NCBI GenBank assembly: GCA_902826815.1
Contig: CADEGF010000026.1
Span: forward strand, 1 to 64,000
DNA: 64,000 nt
DNA from: an uncultured Mycobacteriaceae bacterium
GTDB taxonomy: Bacteria > Actinomycetota > Actinomycetes > Mycobacteriales > Mycobacteriaceae
Direction of reading: 5' to 3'
The position numbers and the translations under genes are program-made. The notes beneath the pieces were generated by a model. It did no database searches. It was given only the letters and a program-made list of their open reading frames with translations, and was not told the origin of the DNA. Below are positions 1 to 8,467 of this stretch, piece after piece. Position 1 is the first letter of the stretch; each line of letters starts with the position of its first letter.

Positions 1-1157
1 TTCGACGACGGATAAAAACGGTCGGCCTCCACCAGATGGCTTCCATACCACCGTGTTTTGTAGCTCAGCATCCACCGGATCTCAGCCAGGGCCGCATCCG
101 CCAGGGCCCGGTTCAAGCCGCGCTTGCGGGCGCCGCCCTTAGCGCGCATACCCGAGGCGTTCAACGTCTCCACCACAACAACCTGGTGCTGCTGAGCCAG
201 CGCGGTGGTCGCCTTGTGCAACACGTCGCGCCGCACCGCCGCAGCATGGGCATGCGTGCGGCGGATCCGGGCCGCAGTAGCTCGCCACCGCTGCGAGGGC
301 TGCCGCCGGATCCGGCTCTGTGGGTCATACGGGCCGCGCTGGCGCGCAGCACGACGCTGCAGCATCCGCAACCGGGTTTGCGCTGCGCTCAACGACTTCG
401 GCGCGCACACCCGGCCGATCTCGGCGCCCTCAGGGGTGGCGATCACCATGAGATTGTCGGCTTTGACCCCGACATCGACACCGACCACCGGATGCGGTGA
501 GCGCCGCGCATGCGCCGGCCGCGACTTGACCGCCACCACCACCTGAAACGAGCAATGCCACCGGCCAGCACTGTCCTGGTTGGCAGTAGCAGACAAGATC
601 CGCGCCGAACCTGCCTCGACCCTGCGGGCCAGCTTGCGGGTCGACTCATGGGTCCGGATCGCCCCGACCCGCGGCAACCTGACATGCCGCCGGTCGGGTT
701 CCACCCGGATCGCTCCGGTGGTGAACCGCACCGATCGCGGCGCACGCGCCGACTTGAACCGGGGAAACCCCACCGCACGACCGGCCCGATTACCGTGTCG
801 AGAGGCCGACCAGGCATCCAAGCCGCGGGCCAACCCGTCCAGCCCGGTGTTGTAGGCCTCTTTGGAGTTCTCGGCCCACCACGGCGCCCACACCGGCTTG
901 CGCTGGTTCCACACCTTGCGCAACCCCGGCAACGACCACCCCAGCGCCGGAGTCAACCCATCCCCGCAGATTCCGTAACTACGCTCGGCGCCACGCTGAT
1001 CCATCGTCGCCTTCACCAGAGCCAGCATGTGATTGTGCGCGAAACGAGCCGCTCCCGCATGCGACGCCAACGCTCGACGCTGCTCGGCAGTGGGATCAAG
1101 AGCGAACCGATACCCCTGCACCACCCACCCCTCAGGGACGGCGAACCTAGCCGGCAT
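1..1157 (-). CDS. tnpB: IS607-type TnpB, RNA-guided nuclease (3' end outside window)
   Basis: About 385 residues are open to the left edge without a stop, read from an ATG at 1157; the C-terminal zinc finger and last RuvC aspartate lie outside. The N-terminal helix motif VVQGYRFALDPTAEQ, the RuvC-I motif VGVDVGVKADN with its aspartate (about 428-470) and the RuvC-II motif VVVVETLNASGM with its glutamate (about 130-180) are present, and I found no frameshift. TnpB proteins are ancestral to Cas12 and cut DNA guided by a transposon-end RNA; that RNA would lie left of the window. The partner recombinase just upstream is dead, so the element probably no longer moves by itself. GTG codons at 1124/1121 are alternative starts. 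Confidence 0.85.
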   Translation of the reverse strand, partial: MPARFAVPEGWVVQGYRFALDPTAEQRRALASHAGAARFAHNHMLALVKATMDQRGAERSYGICGDGLTPALGWSLPGLRKVWNQRKPVWAPWWAENSKEAYNTGLDGLARGLDAWSASRHGNRAGRAVGFPRFKSARAPRSVRFTTGAIRVEPDRRHVRLPRVGAIRTHESTRKLARRVEAGSARILSATANQDSAGRWHCSFQVVVAVKSRPAHARRSPHPVVGVDVGVKADNLMVIATPEGAEIGRVCAPKSLSAAQTRLRMLQRRAARQRGPYDPQSRIRRQPSQRWRATAARIRRTHAHAAAVRRDVLHKATTALAQQHQVVVVETLNASGMRAKGGARKRGLNRALADAALAEIRWMLSYKTRWYGSHLVEADRFYPSS

Positions 1158-1576
1158 CGGCCACCACCACCCGCCGGCCCTGCGCCGCCAACGCTGCCCC
1201 CAGATACTCCACTCCAAAGCGGGCCAGCAGATCCCGGTGCTCCACAACGACCACCGTTGCAAACGGGTCCGACACGATCCGCCGCAATTTCGGTCTGCTC
1301 CCACCGAGGCCGACCCGACCTCACAGACAACCTGCGACACGACGTGGCCGTGAACAGTGCCCCACTGCGCCAACCGCGCCACCTGCCGGTCCAGATCAGC
1401 CCGTTGATCACGCGAAGCCACCCGCACATACACCACAGTGCGACCACCCGGACGCGCCACAGGCGCCAGATCGACAAAGATCGTTCCCGACCCCAGCCCC
1501 CGCACGGGATCGAGCCCCACGCACGATAAGCAGTCTGCCGATGAACCCCATTCACCCGCGCCTACTCCGCCAACTA
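1147..1576 (-). pseudogene. tnpA: IS607-type serine recombinase TnpA, decayed
   Basis: Pieces of an IS607 resolvase occur in three frames. The DNA-binding start LAE-stop-ARVNGVHRQTAYR carries a TAG (1562-1564) where a Trp codon is expected. The catalytic part, with RTVVYVRVASRDQRADLDRQ, is in a second frame (about 1320-1520). The end, SRPKLRRIVSDPF to GRRVVVADAG, is in a third frame and stops at 1147. The linker between the DNA-binding and catalytic parts is short, and the usual C-terminal tail is missing; its end now overlaps the tnpB start. At least one nonsense change, two frameshifts and a deletion are visible, so this is a pseudogene. Confidence 0.8.
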
Positions 1577-1650
1577 CACCCACCAAATAAAACACACGCT
1601 CAAAAACACCTACTCACAAAAACACCAAAAGCTCATAACCCCGCACGGCG

Positions 1651-2319
1651 TTACACCGGGTCGAAGGACGAGATGAGCCAGCCGCCGTCGATCTTCTGCA
1701 TGGTGACCCGTACCGCGCTGTTGATGAAGCTGGCGTCGGGCCGGTCCTTGCTCTCGGTGGTCTGGTTGATGAAGACCAGCACGACCGCGCTCTCCGGACG
1801 AATCTCCGAAAGAGCCGCCCGCACGACCGCGGCCTGCGTCTTGACCGCCTTCTGCTTGGCCGCAGGCGCGACGATCTGCTCGGTGAACTGGGTGTAGTAC
1901 GACAGGAAGCTACCGGTGAGCTTGCTCTTCGCCGTCGCGAAGTCCTTGTCGAGGCTGTCAGGAGAATAGGACAGCAGCGCGACGGTGCCGTCGGAGGCGG
2001 CCCTGATCGCCGACTGGGCGGCTGCATCGTCGGTCTGTTGGTCCGGCTTGTAGACAGAGAAGAACATCCAGGCCGTCAGGGCCGCCGCAGCGACAAGCGC
2101 GAGCGCGAGCGACACTGCGACCCAATGGTTTTTGGCGCCCTGTCCCACACCGCCGAGCACATTGCGCTTCGCGCGTTTCGGCGTCGCCGGTGCTTCCGGT
2201 TCGGCCTCGGGCTTCTCGGGCTCGTCGATCTTTTCAATGGCTTCGTTCTCGATGGCGGTCGAAACCGGTTCGTCGCCCTCGGTTACGTCCACGTCGGGAG
2301 CGTCCTTCTCATCGGTCAC
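1651..2319 (-). CDS. Mce-associated membrane protein (Mas family)
   Basis: 222 residues. An acidic N-terminal cytoplasmic stretch (1-60) is followed by a single membrane helix (about 67-89) and an extracytoplasmic alpha/beta domain ending in WLISSFDPV, the form of the Mce-associated proteins that follow mceF in many mycobacterial mce operons. Such proteins are thought to stabilise or assist Mce lipid transporters in the envelope. The start overlaps the preceding paralogue by 4 bp (ATGA), so the two are co-translated. Unusually, the pair stands about 14.5 kb from the mce operon in this window, yet has the same type of upstream 15-bp element (3194-3208). Confidence 0.8.
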   Translation of the reverse strand: MTDEKDAPDVDVTEGDEPVSTAIENEAIEKIDEPEKPEAEPEAPATPKRAKRNVLGGVGQGAKNHWVAVSLALALVAAAALTAWMFFSVYKPDQQTDDAAAQSAIRAASDGTVALLSYSPDSLDKDFATAKSKLTGSFLSYYTQFTEQIVAPAAKQKAVKTQAAVVRAALSEIRPESAVVLVFINQTTESKDRPDASFINSAVRVTMQKIDGGWLISSFDPV

Positions 2320-3161
2320 GGTACGAACTCGACTTTCGCCAGTTTCAACTGTCCGCCGTCACGAGCGAGGTTCACGCTGAGCCGCCAGGCTCGTGGCTCC
2401 TGTTTGGCGCCCGCGGCGTTGGTGACGCGCGACGACGCGGCGACGAGCACGGTCGCGGTGTCATTCGTCATCGTCTCGACGGCGGTCGCGGTCACGTTGG
2501 TCTCGGTGACCGCCTTCGAGTCGACCGCGACCTTGACGAAATCGTCTGCGGTGTTCTGGAAGTCGGTCTTGAACTGTCCGGTCGAGTTGTCGATGATGCG
2601 CTGGACGTCTTCCTTGGCCTTGTTGTAGTCAAGCGACATCAGCGTGACGACACCCTGGCGGGCGGCCGCTTCGAACTCGGCTCTGCGCTGCTCTTGGGCC
2701 TGCGCGTTGCGATGGCTGATGAACATCAGCACGCATCCCGTCAGCAGGGCGGCGATGACGAGGACCGTGAGGGCGGCGGCGACGCCCTTCCACGTCGGCA
2801 GCGGGATCCGAAGGCCTCGGCGTTCCGGGGCCGGCTCGTCCGTCAACTCGACAGCGGTATCGGAATCGGAATCGGCATCGGCGGAGTCGTCATCTGCTTC
2901 CGCTGCTTCGTCGGCTTCCTCGACGTCGGTGTCGTCGTCGGGTGCTGCGACGGTCTCGGCTGCCTTGGCCTCAGCCTCCTCGCGGCGCAGGCGCAACGCG
3001 CGGGCGCGCGCGCGGGCGGCAGCGGCCACCGCCTCGGCTTCGGCTGCCTCGGCCTCAGCCTCCTCCGCCAACGAGAGCGCGTCGACGGACTCGGTTTCCT
3101 TGGACGCCTCGTCGACGTGGTCGCCGTTGCGTTCCGGCGGAGTCTGCTTCCGGGACCGCAT
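2316..3161 (-). CDS. Mce-associated membrane protein (Mas family), long N-terminus
   Basis: 281 residues. The first ~115 residues are Glu/Ala/Arg-rich and likely coiled (LAEEAEAEAAEAEAV onward), then a highly acidic stretch, a membrane helix at about 124-148, and a C-terminal extracytoplasmic domain of the same type as the downstream paralogue. First gene of a two-gene unit; start ATG 3161 is preceded by AGGAGG. The near-palindrome GAGAATGGCATTTTC lies 33 bp upstream. The coiled acidic tail could contact a cytoplasmic partner; that is inference. Confidence 0.8.
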   Translation of the reverse strand: MRSRKQTPPERNGDHVDEASKETESVDALSLAEEAEAEAAEAEAVAAAARARARALRLRREEAEAKAAETVAAPDDDTDVEEADEAAEADDDSADADSDSDTAVELTDEPAPERRGLRIPLPTWKGVAAALTVLVIAALLTGCVLMFISHRNAQAQEQRRAEFEAAARQGVVTLMSLDYNKAKEDVQRIIDNSTGQFKTDFQNTADDFVKVAVDSKAVTETNVTATAVETMTNDTATVLVAASSRVTNAAGAKQEPRAWRLSVNLARDGGQLKLAKVEFVP

Positions 3162-3193
3162 GCAACCTCCTGTCCGCTAAGCAACGTGATTAT

Positions 3194-3208
3194 GAGAATG
3201 GCATTTTC
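3194..3208 (+). promoter_or_regulatory. Shared 15-bp operator-like site A
   Basis: GAGAATGGCATTTTC, a near-palindrome (6 + 3 + 6), 33 bp upstream of the Mas operon start at 3161. Same pattern as the sites at 5982, 11967, 17148, 32329 and 32483. It lies in a 147-bp AT-richer gap (3162-3308) that otherwise holds nothing recognisable. Confidence 0.55.
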
Positions 3209-3308
3209 TATTTTGGGTATCGCCGCGACGATACAGGACGCCGAGATCGGTCGAAATCAAAGCATGTCCTGCGGAAATGCTATTTACGGGCTGTGCCGGC
3301 GCTTATCG

Positions 3309-4772
3309 CTATCTATTGATCAGTTGGTCCTTCATCACTTTGCCTGTCGCATTCAGCGGCAGGTCGTCCAGAAACTCTACGTATCGGGGCACCTTGAAAC
3401 CAGCCATCCGGACCCGGCTCCACGAGACTAGATCGTCAGCGCTGACCCGACCGTCGTCACCAGCCTTGAGCACCACAAATGCCTTGCCGACCTGTCCGAG
3501 CCGGTCGTCGGGCACGCCGATCACCGCGGCTTGAGCGACCGCGGGATGCTCGAGCAGGAAGCCCTCGATCTCGGCGGGATAGGCGTTGAAGCCGCCGACG
3601 ATGAACATGTCCTTCTTGCGGCCGACGATACGAAGCCTGCCGGTGTCGTCGATCGTGCCGAGGTCGCCCGTGTGCAGCCAACCGTCCGCATCGATGGCCT
3701 CTGCCGTCGCCGCCGGATCGTCCAGGTACCCCTGCATGACAGTGAAGCCGCGCATCAGCACCTCACCGTCGTCGGCGATGCGAAGCTCCACTCCGCCCAT
3801 CGGCAGTCCCGCAGTCGTTGCGATGTTCTCCGCCGAGTCGCCCCGTCGCGATAGCGTGGCCGTACCGCCCTCGGTCAGCCCGTAACCGGTGGCCAACGTC
3901 TGAAACGGCAGTTCGGAGAACGCGCGCCTGATCAGTTCGACGGGAATGTCCGCCGCACCGGTGACACCCACCCGCAGGGTCGCCAGCTTGCTCTTGTCGG
4001 CGACGCCAAGAAGCGAGTGATATAGCGTCGGCGGCCCCGGCAGCACCGTGATGCCTTCGGCCGCAACGGTGTCCACGACCCGATCGATGTCGAAGACCGC
4101 CATCGGAAACATGGTTGCGCCACGGATGAACGAGGACAGCAGGCCCGCCTTCAACCCGAAGGTGTGGAAGTAGGGGTTGATCATCAGATAGCGGTCGCCC
4201 TCGCGCAGATCGATGAGACCGCTGTATTCGGTGTAGTGGCGCAGATTCTGATCGTGGTTCATCAGCACGCCCTTTGGCCTGCCGGTGGTGCCCGACGTGA
4301 AGATGATCTCGGAGGTGTCGGTGCCCTTGACGTCGCTCCCGTCGCGCGCGGATGGTGAACCGCTGGACAGGAAGTCGGATTTCAGGTCGATCACCGGCAC
4401 GCCGGTGGGCGCCGCGTATTCCTGGCCGAGGAAGCCCTGCTGGACCACCACCGCTTTGGCCCCGCTGCGACCGATGATGTCGCCTGCCTCGTCAGCCTTG
4501 AACCGGGTGTTGACGGTGACGAGCACACCGCCCGCGGTGAGCAACCCGAAGGCAGCGATGATCCACTCAGCGGAGTTGGGCGCCCAGACCGCGACACGAT
4601 CGCCCTTCGTAATGCCAAGGTCTGCGAAAGCGCCTGCGGCGCAGCGTATGCGGTGAACGGCCTCAGTGAACGACAAACGCAACGGACCGTCGACGATTGC
4701 TTCCGCGTCGCCGAACCGGTCCGCCGCGCTCAAGACCATCTCGGGGATGGTCTCCCACGAAGGTCGGGTCAC
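3309..4772 (-). CDS. Acyl-CoA synthetase, FadD3-like (AMP-binding)
   Basis: 487 residues, usual length. The P-loop-like FTSGTTGRPKG (158-168), the YGLTEGG motif, the hinge DGWLHTGDLG, GRKKDMFIVGGFNAYPAEIE and the C-terminal catalytic lysine in NATGKVMKDQL mark a complete adenylate-forming ligase that activates a carboxylic acid to its CoA thioester via acyl-AMP. By eye the closest known family member is FadD3, which activates the CD-ring propionate (HIP) of cholesterol breakdown, sharing the INPYFHTFGLKAGLL and TVLPGPPTLYHSLL type segments. Start ATG 4772 overlaps the amidohydrolase stop by 4 bp, so both are one operon. The actual substrate is not shown by the sequence. Confidence 0.85.
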   Translation of the reverse strand: MTRPSWETIPEMVLSAADRFGDAEAIVDGPLRLSFTEAVHRIRCAAGAFADLGITKGDRVAVWAPNSAEWIIAAFGLLTAGGVLVTVNTRFKADEAGDIIGRSGAKAVVVQQGFLGQEYAAPTGVPVIDLKSDFLSSGSPSARDGSDVKGTDTSEIIFTSGTTGRPKGVLMNHDQNLRHYTEYSGLIDLREGDRYLMINPYFHTFGLKAGLLSSFIRGATMFPMAVFDIDRVVDTVAAEGITVLPGPPTLYHSLLGVADKSKLATLRVGVTGAADIPVELIRRAFSELPFQTLATGYGLTEGGTATLSRRGDSAENIATTAGLPMGGVELRIADDGEVLMRGFTVMQGYLDDPAATAEAIDADGWLHTGDLGTIDDTGRLRIVGRKKDMFIVGGFNAYPAEIEGFLLEHPAVAQAAVIGVPDDRLGQVGKAFVVLKAGDDGRVSADDLVSWSRVRMAGFKVPRYVEFLDDLPLNATGKVMKDQLINR

Positions 4773-5959
4773 GTCGTGACGAGACGCCCCAGGTTGCCGC
4801 CCATGATCTTGGCCTGATCCTCGACGGACAGGTGCTCGAGCGCGGTCACATAGTGGGTCGGCTCCGCGAGCCCCTCCGGATGCGGCCAGTCGGAACCGTA
4901 GAGCACCTGCTCGACACCGATCAGGTTGACCAGGTCGTCGATGCCCTCCTCGTAGAACGGGCTGACGTAGATGCGGTTCTTGATCTCCTCGATCGGGTTA
5001 CCGAGGAACGCCTCCGGCGCCTTCTTCCACACCTCGGCCATGGAGTCCAGCAGCGGGAACATCCACTTCGAGCCGGCCTCGACGATGCCCACCTTCAGCT
5101 TCGGGTGCCGGAACAGCGCACCGTGAATCACCCAGGAGGCCACCGCGTCCTGGATCGGCCGCCATTCGTTGAGGATCGACATCGCGTTGGTCTGGAACGG
5201 CAGCATCTCCTGCGCCGCGCCGTCCCACTCGGAGGTGTAGCGCGAGTAGCCGCTGTCCGAGGAGTGCATGCCGACGAACACGTCGTGGTGGACCACCCGC
5301 TCCCAGAACGGATCGAACTCGGGCAGCGCGAACGACCGCGGGCCGCGGAATCCGGGCACCGGCGCGGGGCGGATCAGGATGGCGCGGGCACCGCGCTTGA
5401 CGCACCACTCCAGCTCTTCGATCGCCTTCTCGACGATCGGCAGCGTGATCACCGGCGTGGTGAAGATGCGGTTCTGGTAGTTGAAGCCCCACACCTCGTC
5501 GAGCCACTGGTTGAGCGCGTGGATGATGACGTGGATGGCGAGTGGATTGTCACTCAGCCGCTCCTCGATCAGGCTGGCCAGCGTCGGGAACATCAGGGAG
5601 CGCTCGATGCCGAGCTCGTTCATCATCTCGAGGCGCGGCCCAGGCTCGAAGAACGCCGGGATGGCCCGCATCGGCTCACCGAAAAGTTCACGCTTGCTCT
5701 TGCCGTCGGGGTTGCCGAACTTGAAGTACTCCTCCCATGCGCCCGGCTTGGCGACCACCGAGAACGTGGGATTCGGGATGTAGTTGCTGATGACGCCGTT
5801 GAGCGCGATCTTGGTGCGCCCGTTGATCTCGACGTACTGAACGATGTCCTTGTACTCCTTGGGGAGGTACTTGGTCATCGCCTCCGGCGGCTCGTACAGA
5901 TGGTTGTCCGCATCGAACAGCGGAAACGGTATGTCGACCCTGTGCGACAGTTGCCCCAT
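4769..5959 (-). CDS. Amidohydrolase-2 family metal-dependent hydrolase
   Basis: 396 residues of the TIM-barrel amidohydrolase family (Pfam 04909 type). The N-terminal metal motif reads FDADNHLYEPP, a form common in mycobacterial members, and the C-terminal GSDWPHPEG carries the last metal aspartate. Members hydrolyse C-C or C-N bonds or decarboxylate ring acids; this one is in an operon with a FadD3-like ligase, so ring opening or decarboxylation of a catabolic intermediate is plausible. Start ATG 5959 is chosen because AGGAG precedes it and the perfect operator-like palindrome lies 23 bp upstream; a longer reading frame to 6166 would run through that site. Confidence 0.85.
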   Translation of the reverse strand: MGQLSHRVDIPFPLFDADNHLYEPPEAMTKYLPKEYKDIVQYVEINGRTKIALNGVISNYIPNPTFSVVAKPGAWEEYFKFGNPDGKSKRELFGEPMRAIPAFFEPGPRLEMMNELGIERSLMFPTLASLIEERLSDNPLAIHVIIHALNQWLDEVWGFNYQNRIFTTPVITLPIVEKAIEELEWCVKRGARAILIRPAPVPGFRGPRSFALPEFDPFWERVVHHDVFVGMHSSDSGYSRYTSEWDGAAQEMLPFQTNAMSILNEWRPIQDAVASWVIHGALFRHPKLKVGIVEAGSKWMFPLLDSMAEVWKKAPEAFLGNPIEEIKNRIYVSPFYEEGIDDLVNLIGVEQVLYGSDWPHPEGLAEPTHYVTALEHLSVEDQAKIMGGNLGRLVTT

Positions 5960-5981
5960 GAAACACTCCTTTTCCTCTTGG

Positions 5982-5996
5982 GAGAATCCTATTCTC
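5982..5996 (+). promoter_or_regulatory. Shared operator-like site B (perfect palindrome)
   Basis: GAGAATCCTATTCTC, arms of 6 bp matching perfectly around 3 bp. It is 23 bp upstream of the amidohydrolase-ligase operon (start 5959), and is the cleanest copy of the repeated element. It defines the consensus GAGAAT-N3-ATTCTC. Confidence 0.65.
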
Positions 5997-6050
5997 ACTA
6001 GCTGCCTGGCGCAACGCGCCCCTTGTTCAGGCCGTGATGCTCTGGCGAGC

Positions 6051-7580
6051 TCAGGCCGAAATGTTCTGCCGGACGACGAACTTCTGCACCTTGCCGCTGG
6101 CCGTGCGCGGGTAGTCGTCCACCAGGTGTAGTTGCTCAGGCCATTTCTGGATCGCGACGCCGGCAACCTTGAAGTGTTCGCGGACCTCGTCGAGGGTCGG
6201 CATGTCGTGGCCGTCGCGGATCCTCAGCACCGCCGCGGTCCGCTCGCCGAGGCGCGCGTCGGGTGCGGCCACCACCACGGCCTCCGCCACCGCGGGCATG
6301 CTGAGCAGCACCTCTTCGACCTCGAGTGCGGAGATGTTCTCGCCGCCGCGGATGATGACGTCGGCCTTGCGGTCGGTGATGGTGAGATAGCCGTCGTCGT
6401 CGAGTACGCCGACGTCGCCCGTGCGGTACCAGCCGTCCGCGTCGAAGGCCCGGTCCGTCAACGCATCGTCGGTGTAGCCGAGGCACAGGTCGGGCCCGCG
6501 GCTGAAGATCTCGCCGTCCTCGCCGAGCCGGATCTCCACTCCTGGCCGCACGTTTCCGTCGGTGTAGAGCCGCTTGTCCTCAGGCGCATCGCGGCTCGAT
6601 CCGGTGATCGACGGATGCTCGGAACTGCCGTAGGACCGGAACACGAAGATGCCCATATCGGCCAGCCTGCGGGTGACCGCAGCGGGCACGGTCGATCCGC
6701 CGAGGCCGACGGTCTTGAAGTGCGACATGTGCGCTGCGGTGCAGTCGGGATGGTCGAGCAGGCTGGTGACGAAATACGGCGGGCCGCCGCCGACCGACAA
6801 CCCGTCGCTCTCGATCAGCTTGAGCACCTCGCCCGGGTCCCAGACGTCGGCGAGGTCGATCGTCGCGCCTTCGATGACGGGGATCAGGAATGCGCCGAGC
6901 ATCCCGATGAAGTGCCCGACCGGCGTGGCGGTGAGCTGCCTACCGCGGTCGGGTGTGTAGTTCGCCAGCAGCTGGCGGGTCTCGAAGCCGAGCGTCTGAT
7001 GGCTGTGCACGACGCCCTTCGGGTTGCTCGTCGTACCCGAGGTGAAGGCGATCAGAGCCGGGCCCGCCGGATCGGCGGCGATGGTGCCGACGAACGGCTC
7101 GTCGGCGAGAAGGTCGTCGAAGTCGGTGCCGACAAGGCCGACGATCGGCACGTCCGCACACAGATCCGGCTGGTAGGACATCCGGCCGAACGTCTCGGCG
7201 GTGATGAAGACCTTCGGCCGCGCAGTGGCGATGATGTGGGTCAGTTCTCTGCGCCCGTAGAAGTGCACGATCGGCACCACAACGGCGCCGAGGAACGCCG
7301 ACGCCCAGAACGAGGCCGCCGCTTCCGCCCAGTTCGGCAGTTGGATCGCGACCGCGTCGCCTGGCCCGACGCCACGCGCGTGCAAACCGGCCGCCAGCCG
7401 ACGGGCCTGCAGTTCGACGTCGGCGAAGGTGCCTTCATACGGGCGGACGGCGGAGTGCACCCAGAAGCCGGTGCCGGGGTTGGCCTGCAGTCCGTCGGCG
7501 ATCAGATCGCCGAGGGTCTCGGGTCGCCACCAGCCTTCGTCCACGTAGCGTTTGGTCAGCTCTTCCGGGATTTTTCGCAT
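6051..7580 (-). CDS. Acyl-CoA synthetase (AMP-binding)
   Basis: 509 residues. AMP-binding motif FTSGTTSNPKG (about 169-179), YGSSEHPSITG, DGWYRTGDVGVLDDDGY, DRKADVIIRGGENISALEVEE and terminal lysine in PRTASGKVQKF show a full acid-CoA ligase. The family resembles medium/aryl-chain ligases of the cyclohexanecarboxylate/caiC type rather than very-long-chain FadDs. ATG 7580 is preferred; GTG 7595 in frame is an alternative but sits directly on the GGAGG. Divergent from the crotonase at 7662 across an 81-bp gap with half-sites of the shared operator. Substrate unknown, likely part of the same pathway. Confidence 0.8.
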   Translation of the reverse strand: MRKIPEELTKRYVDEGWWRPETLGDLIADGLQANPGTGFWVHSAVRPYEGTFADVELQARRLAAGLHARGVGPGDAVAIQLPNWAEAAASFWASAFLGAVVVPIVHFYGRRELTHIIATARPKVFITAETFGRMSYQPDLCADVPIVGLVGTDFDDLLADEPFVGTIAADPAGPALIAFTSGTTSNPKGVVHSHQTLGFETRQLLANYTPDRGRQLTATPVGHFIGMLGAFLIPVIEGATIDLADVWDPGEVLKLIESDGLSVGGGPPYFVTSLLDHPDCTAAHMSHFKTVGLGGSTVPAAVTRRLADMGIFVFRSYGSSEHPSITGSSRDAPEDKRLYTDGNVRPGVEIRLGEDGEIFSRGPDLCLGYTDDALTDRAFDADGWYRTGDVGVLDDDGYLTITDRKADVIIRGGENISALEVEEVLLSMPAVAEAVVVAAPDARLGERTAAVLRIRDGHDMPTLDEVREHFKVAGVAIQKWPEQLHLVDDYPRTASGKVQKFVVRQNISA

Positions 7581-7606
7581 TGCGCGCCGCGGCACCTCCG
7601 TTCGGT

Positions 7607-7643
7607 CGTGATGTTATTCTCCGCTGAAGAGAATGCCAATACC
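7607..7643. promoter_or_regulatory. Divergent promoter gap with two half-matching shared sites (C1, C2)
   Basis: ATTCTC at 7616-7621 and GAGAAT at 7629-7634 lie back to back. Read toward each gene, GAGAATAACATCACG (minus, 27 bp before 7580) and GAGAATGCCAATACC (plus, 18 bp before 7662) keep the first arm exactly and lose most of the second. A third GAGAAT is at 7651-7656. Position relative to both starts matches the better copies, so I treat them as weak members. Confidence 0.35.
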
Positions 7644-7661
7644 GCAGACGGAGAATGAGCA

Positions 7662-8378
7662 GTGGTGGACCTCGAGTTGGACGACGGTCTAGCGGTCATC
7701 ACCATCGACCGCCCGCACGCGCGCAACGCCATCTCACTCGAGACGATGGACCAGTTCGACAAGGCCATCGACGGCGCCGAGGGCGCTGCCGCGCTCGTCA
7801 TCACCGGAGCCGGCGACCGCGCATTCGTCTCCGGCGGTGACCTCAAGGAGCTCAGCGCACTGCGCACGGAAAGCGAAGCTGCCGCCATGGCGTTGCGGAT
7901 GCGCGCGATCTGCGACCGCATCGCGGGCTTCGCGGGTCCGACGGTGGCGGCGCTGAACGGGCACGCGCTCGGAGGCGGCGCCGAGGTGGCGGTGTCGGCC
8001 GATATCCGGCTCGCCGCCGACGACATCAAGATCGGCTTCAACCAGGTGGCGCTGGAGATCATGCCCGCATGGGGCGGAGCCGAGCGGCTCGTGGAGCTTG
8101 TCGGGTACAGCAAGGCACTGCTCCTCGCAGGCACGGGAATGATCATCACTGCGCAGGACGCCAAGAGCAGCGGGCTGGTGGACCACGTCGTCCCCCGCGA
8201 GTCCTTCGACGCCGAGTGGCGGAGGATCGCGCGGGCACTGGCGAACCGTCCCGCGGGCGAGATCAAACGCGTGATGCGCGGCGTGCCCACCGCCGAGGCC
8301 GTCGCCGCCTTCGCCCGGCTCTGGGTCTCCGATGAGCACTGGGCGGCCGCCGACAAGGTGATGAAGCGCGACAAGTAA
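7662..8378 (+). CDS. Enoyl-CoA hydratase/isomerase (crotonase) family
   Basis: 238 residues, slightly shorter than the ~260 usual. Crotonase landmarks are the oxyanion-hole segments GDRAFVSGGDLKEL and LNGHALGGGAEVAVSADIRLAADD, then GFNQVALEIMPAWGGAERLVELVG. It should act on an unsaturated or branched acyl-CoA by hydration, isomerisation or retro-Claisen cleavage. GTG 7662 is the start; no clear Shine-Dalgarno is seen, so a short leader is likely. It ends before a hairpin repeat that separates it from the convergent VOC gene. Confidence 0.85.
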   Translation: MVDLELDDGLAVITIDRPHARNAISLETMDQFDKAIDGAEGAAALVITGAGDRAFVSGGDLKELSALRTESEAAAMALRMRAICDRIAGFAGPTVAALNGHALGGGAEVAVSADIRLAADDIKIGFNQVALEIMPAWGGAERLVELVGYSKALLLAGTGMIITAQDAKSSGLVDHVVPRESFDAEWRRIARALANRPAGEIKRVMRGVPTAEAVAAFARLWVSDEHWAAADKVMKRDK

Positions 8379-8396
8379 GTTCTGCGCGCCCCTTGC

Positions 8397-8460
8397 CCGC
8401 GAGCGTGCGCGTTTGTACGCCGACACGCCGCGCGAGGCGTGAAACTGTGCACGCTCGCGG
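8397..8460. terminator. Long hairpin repeat between convergent genes, copy 1
   Basis: Perfect 12-bp arms CCGCGAGCGTGC (8397-8408) and GCACGCTCGCGG (8449-8460) enclose a 40-nt loop that itself contains ACGCC...GGCGT. A second related hairpin is at 36244-36305. Both sit between convergent genes, so a bidirectional terminator or a dispersed intergenic repeat is likely. No U-tract follows. Confidence 0.55.
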
Positions 8461-8467
8461 TGCGAAG

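Noticed and set aside
1013-1555. Continuous 180-codon minus-strand frame over the tnpA region
   Set aside because: Only its first ~10 residues resemble the recombinase; the rest is out of frame with the conserved catalytic and C-terminal parts.
2190-3431. 413-codon plus-strand frame opposite the Mas genes
   Set aside because: Arg/Gly-rich, no family features, and antisense to two well-supported Mas proteins.
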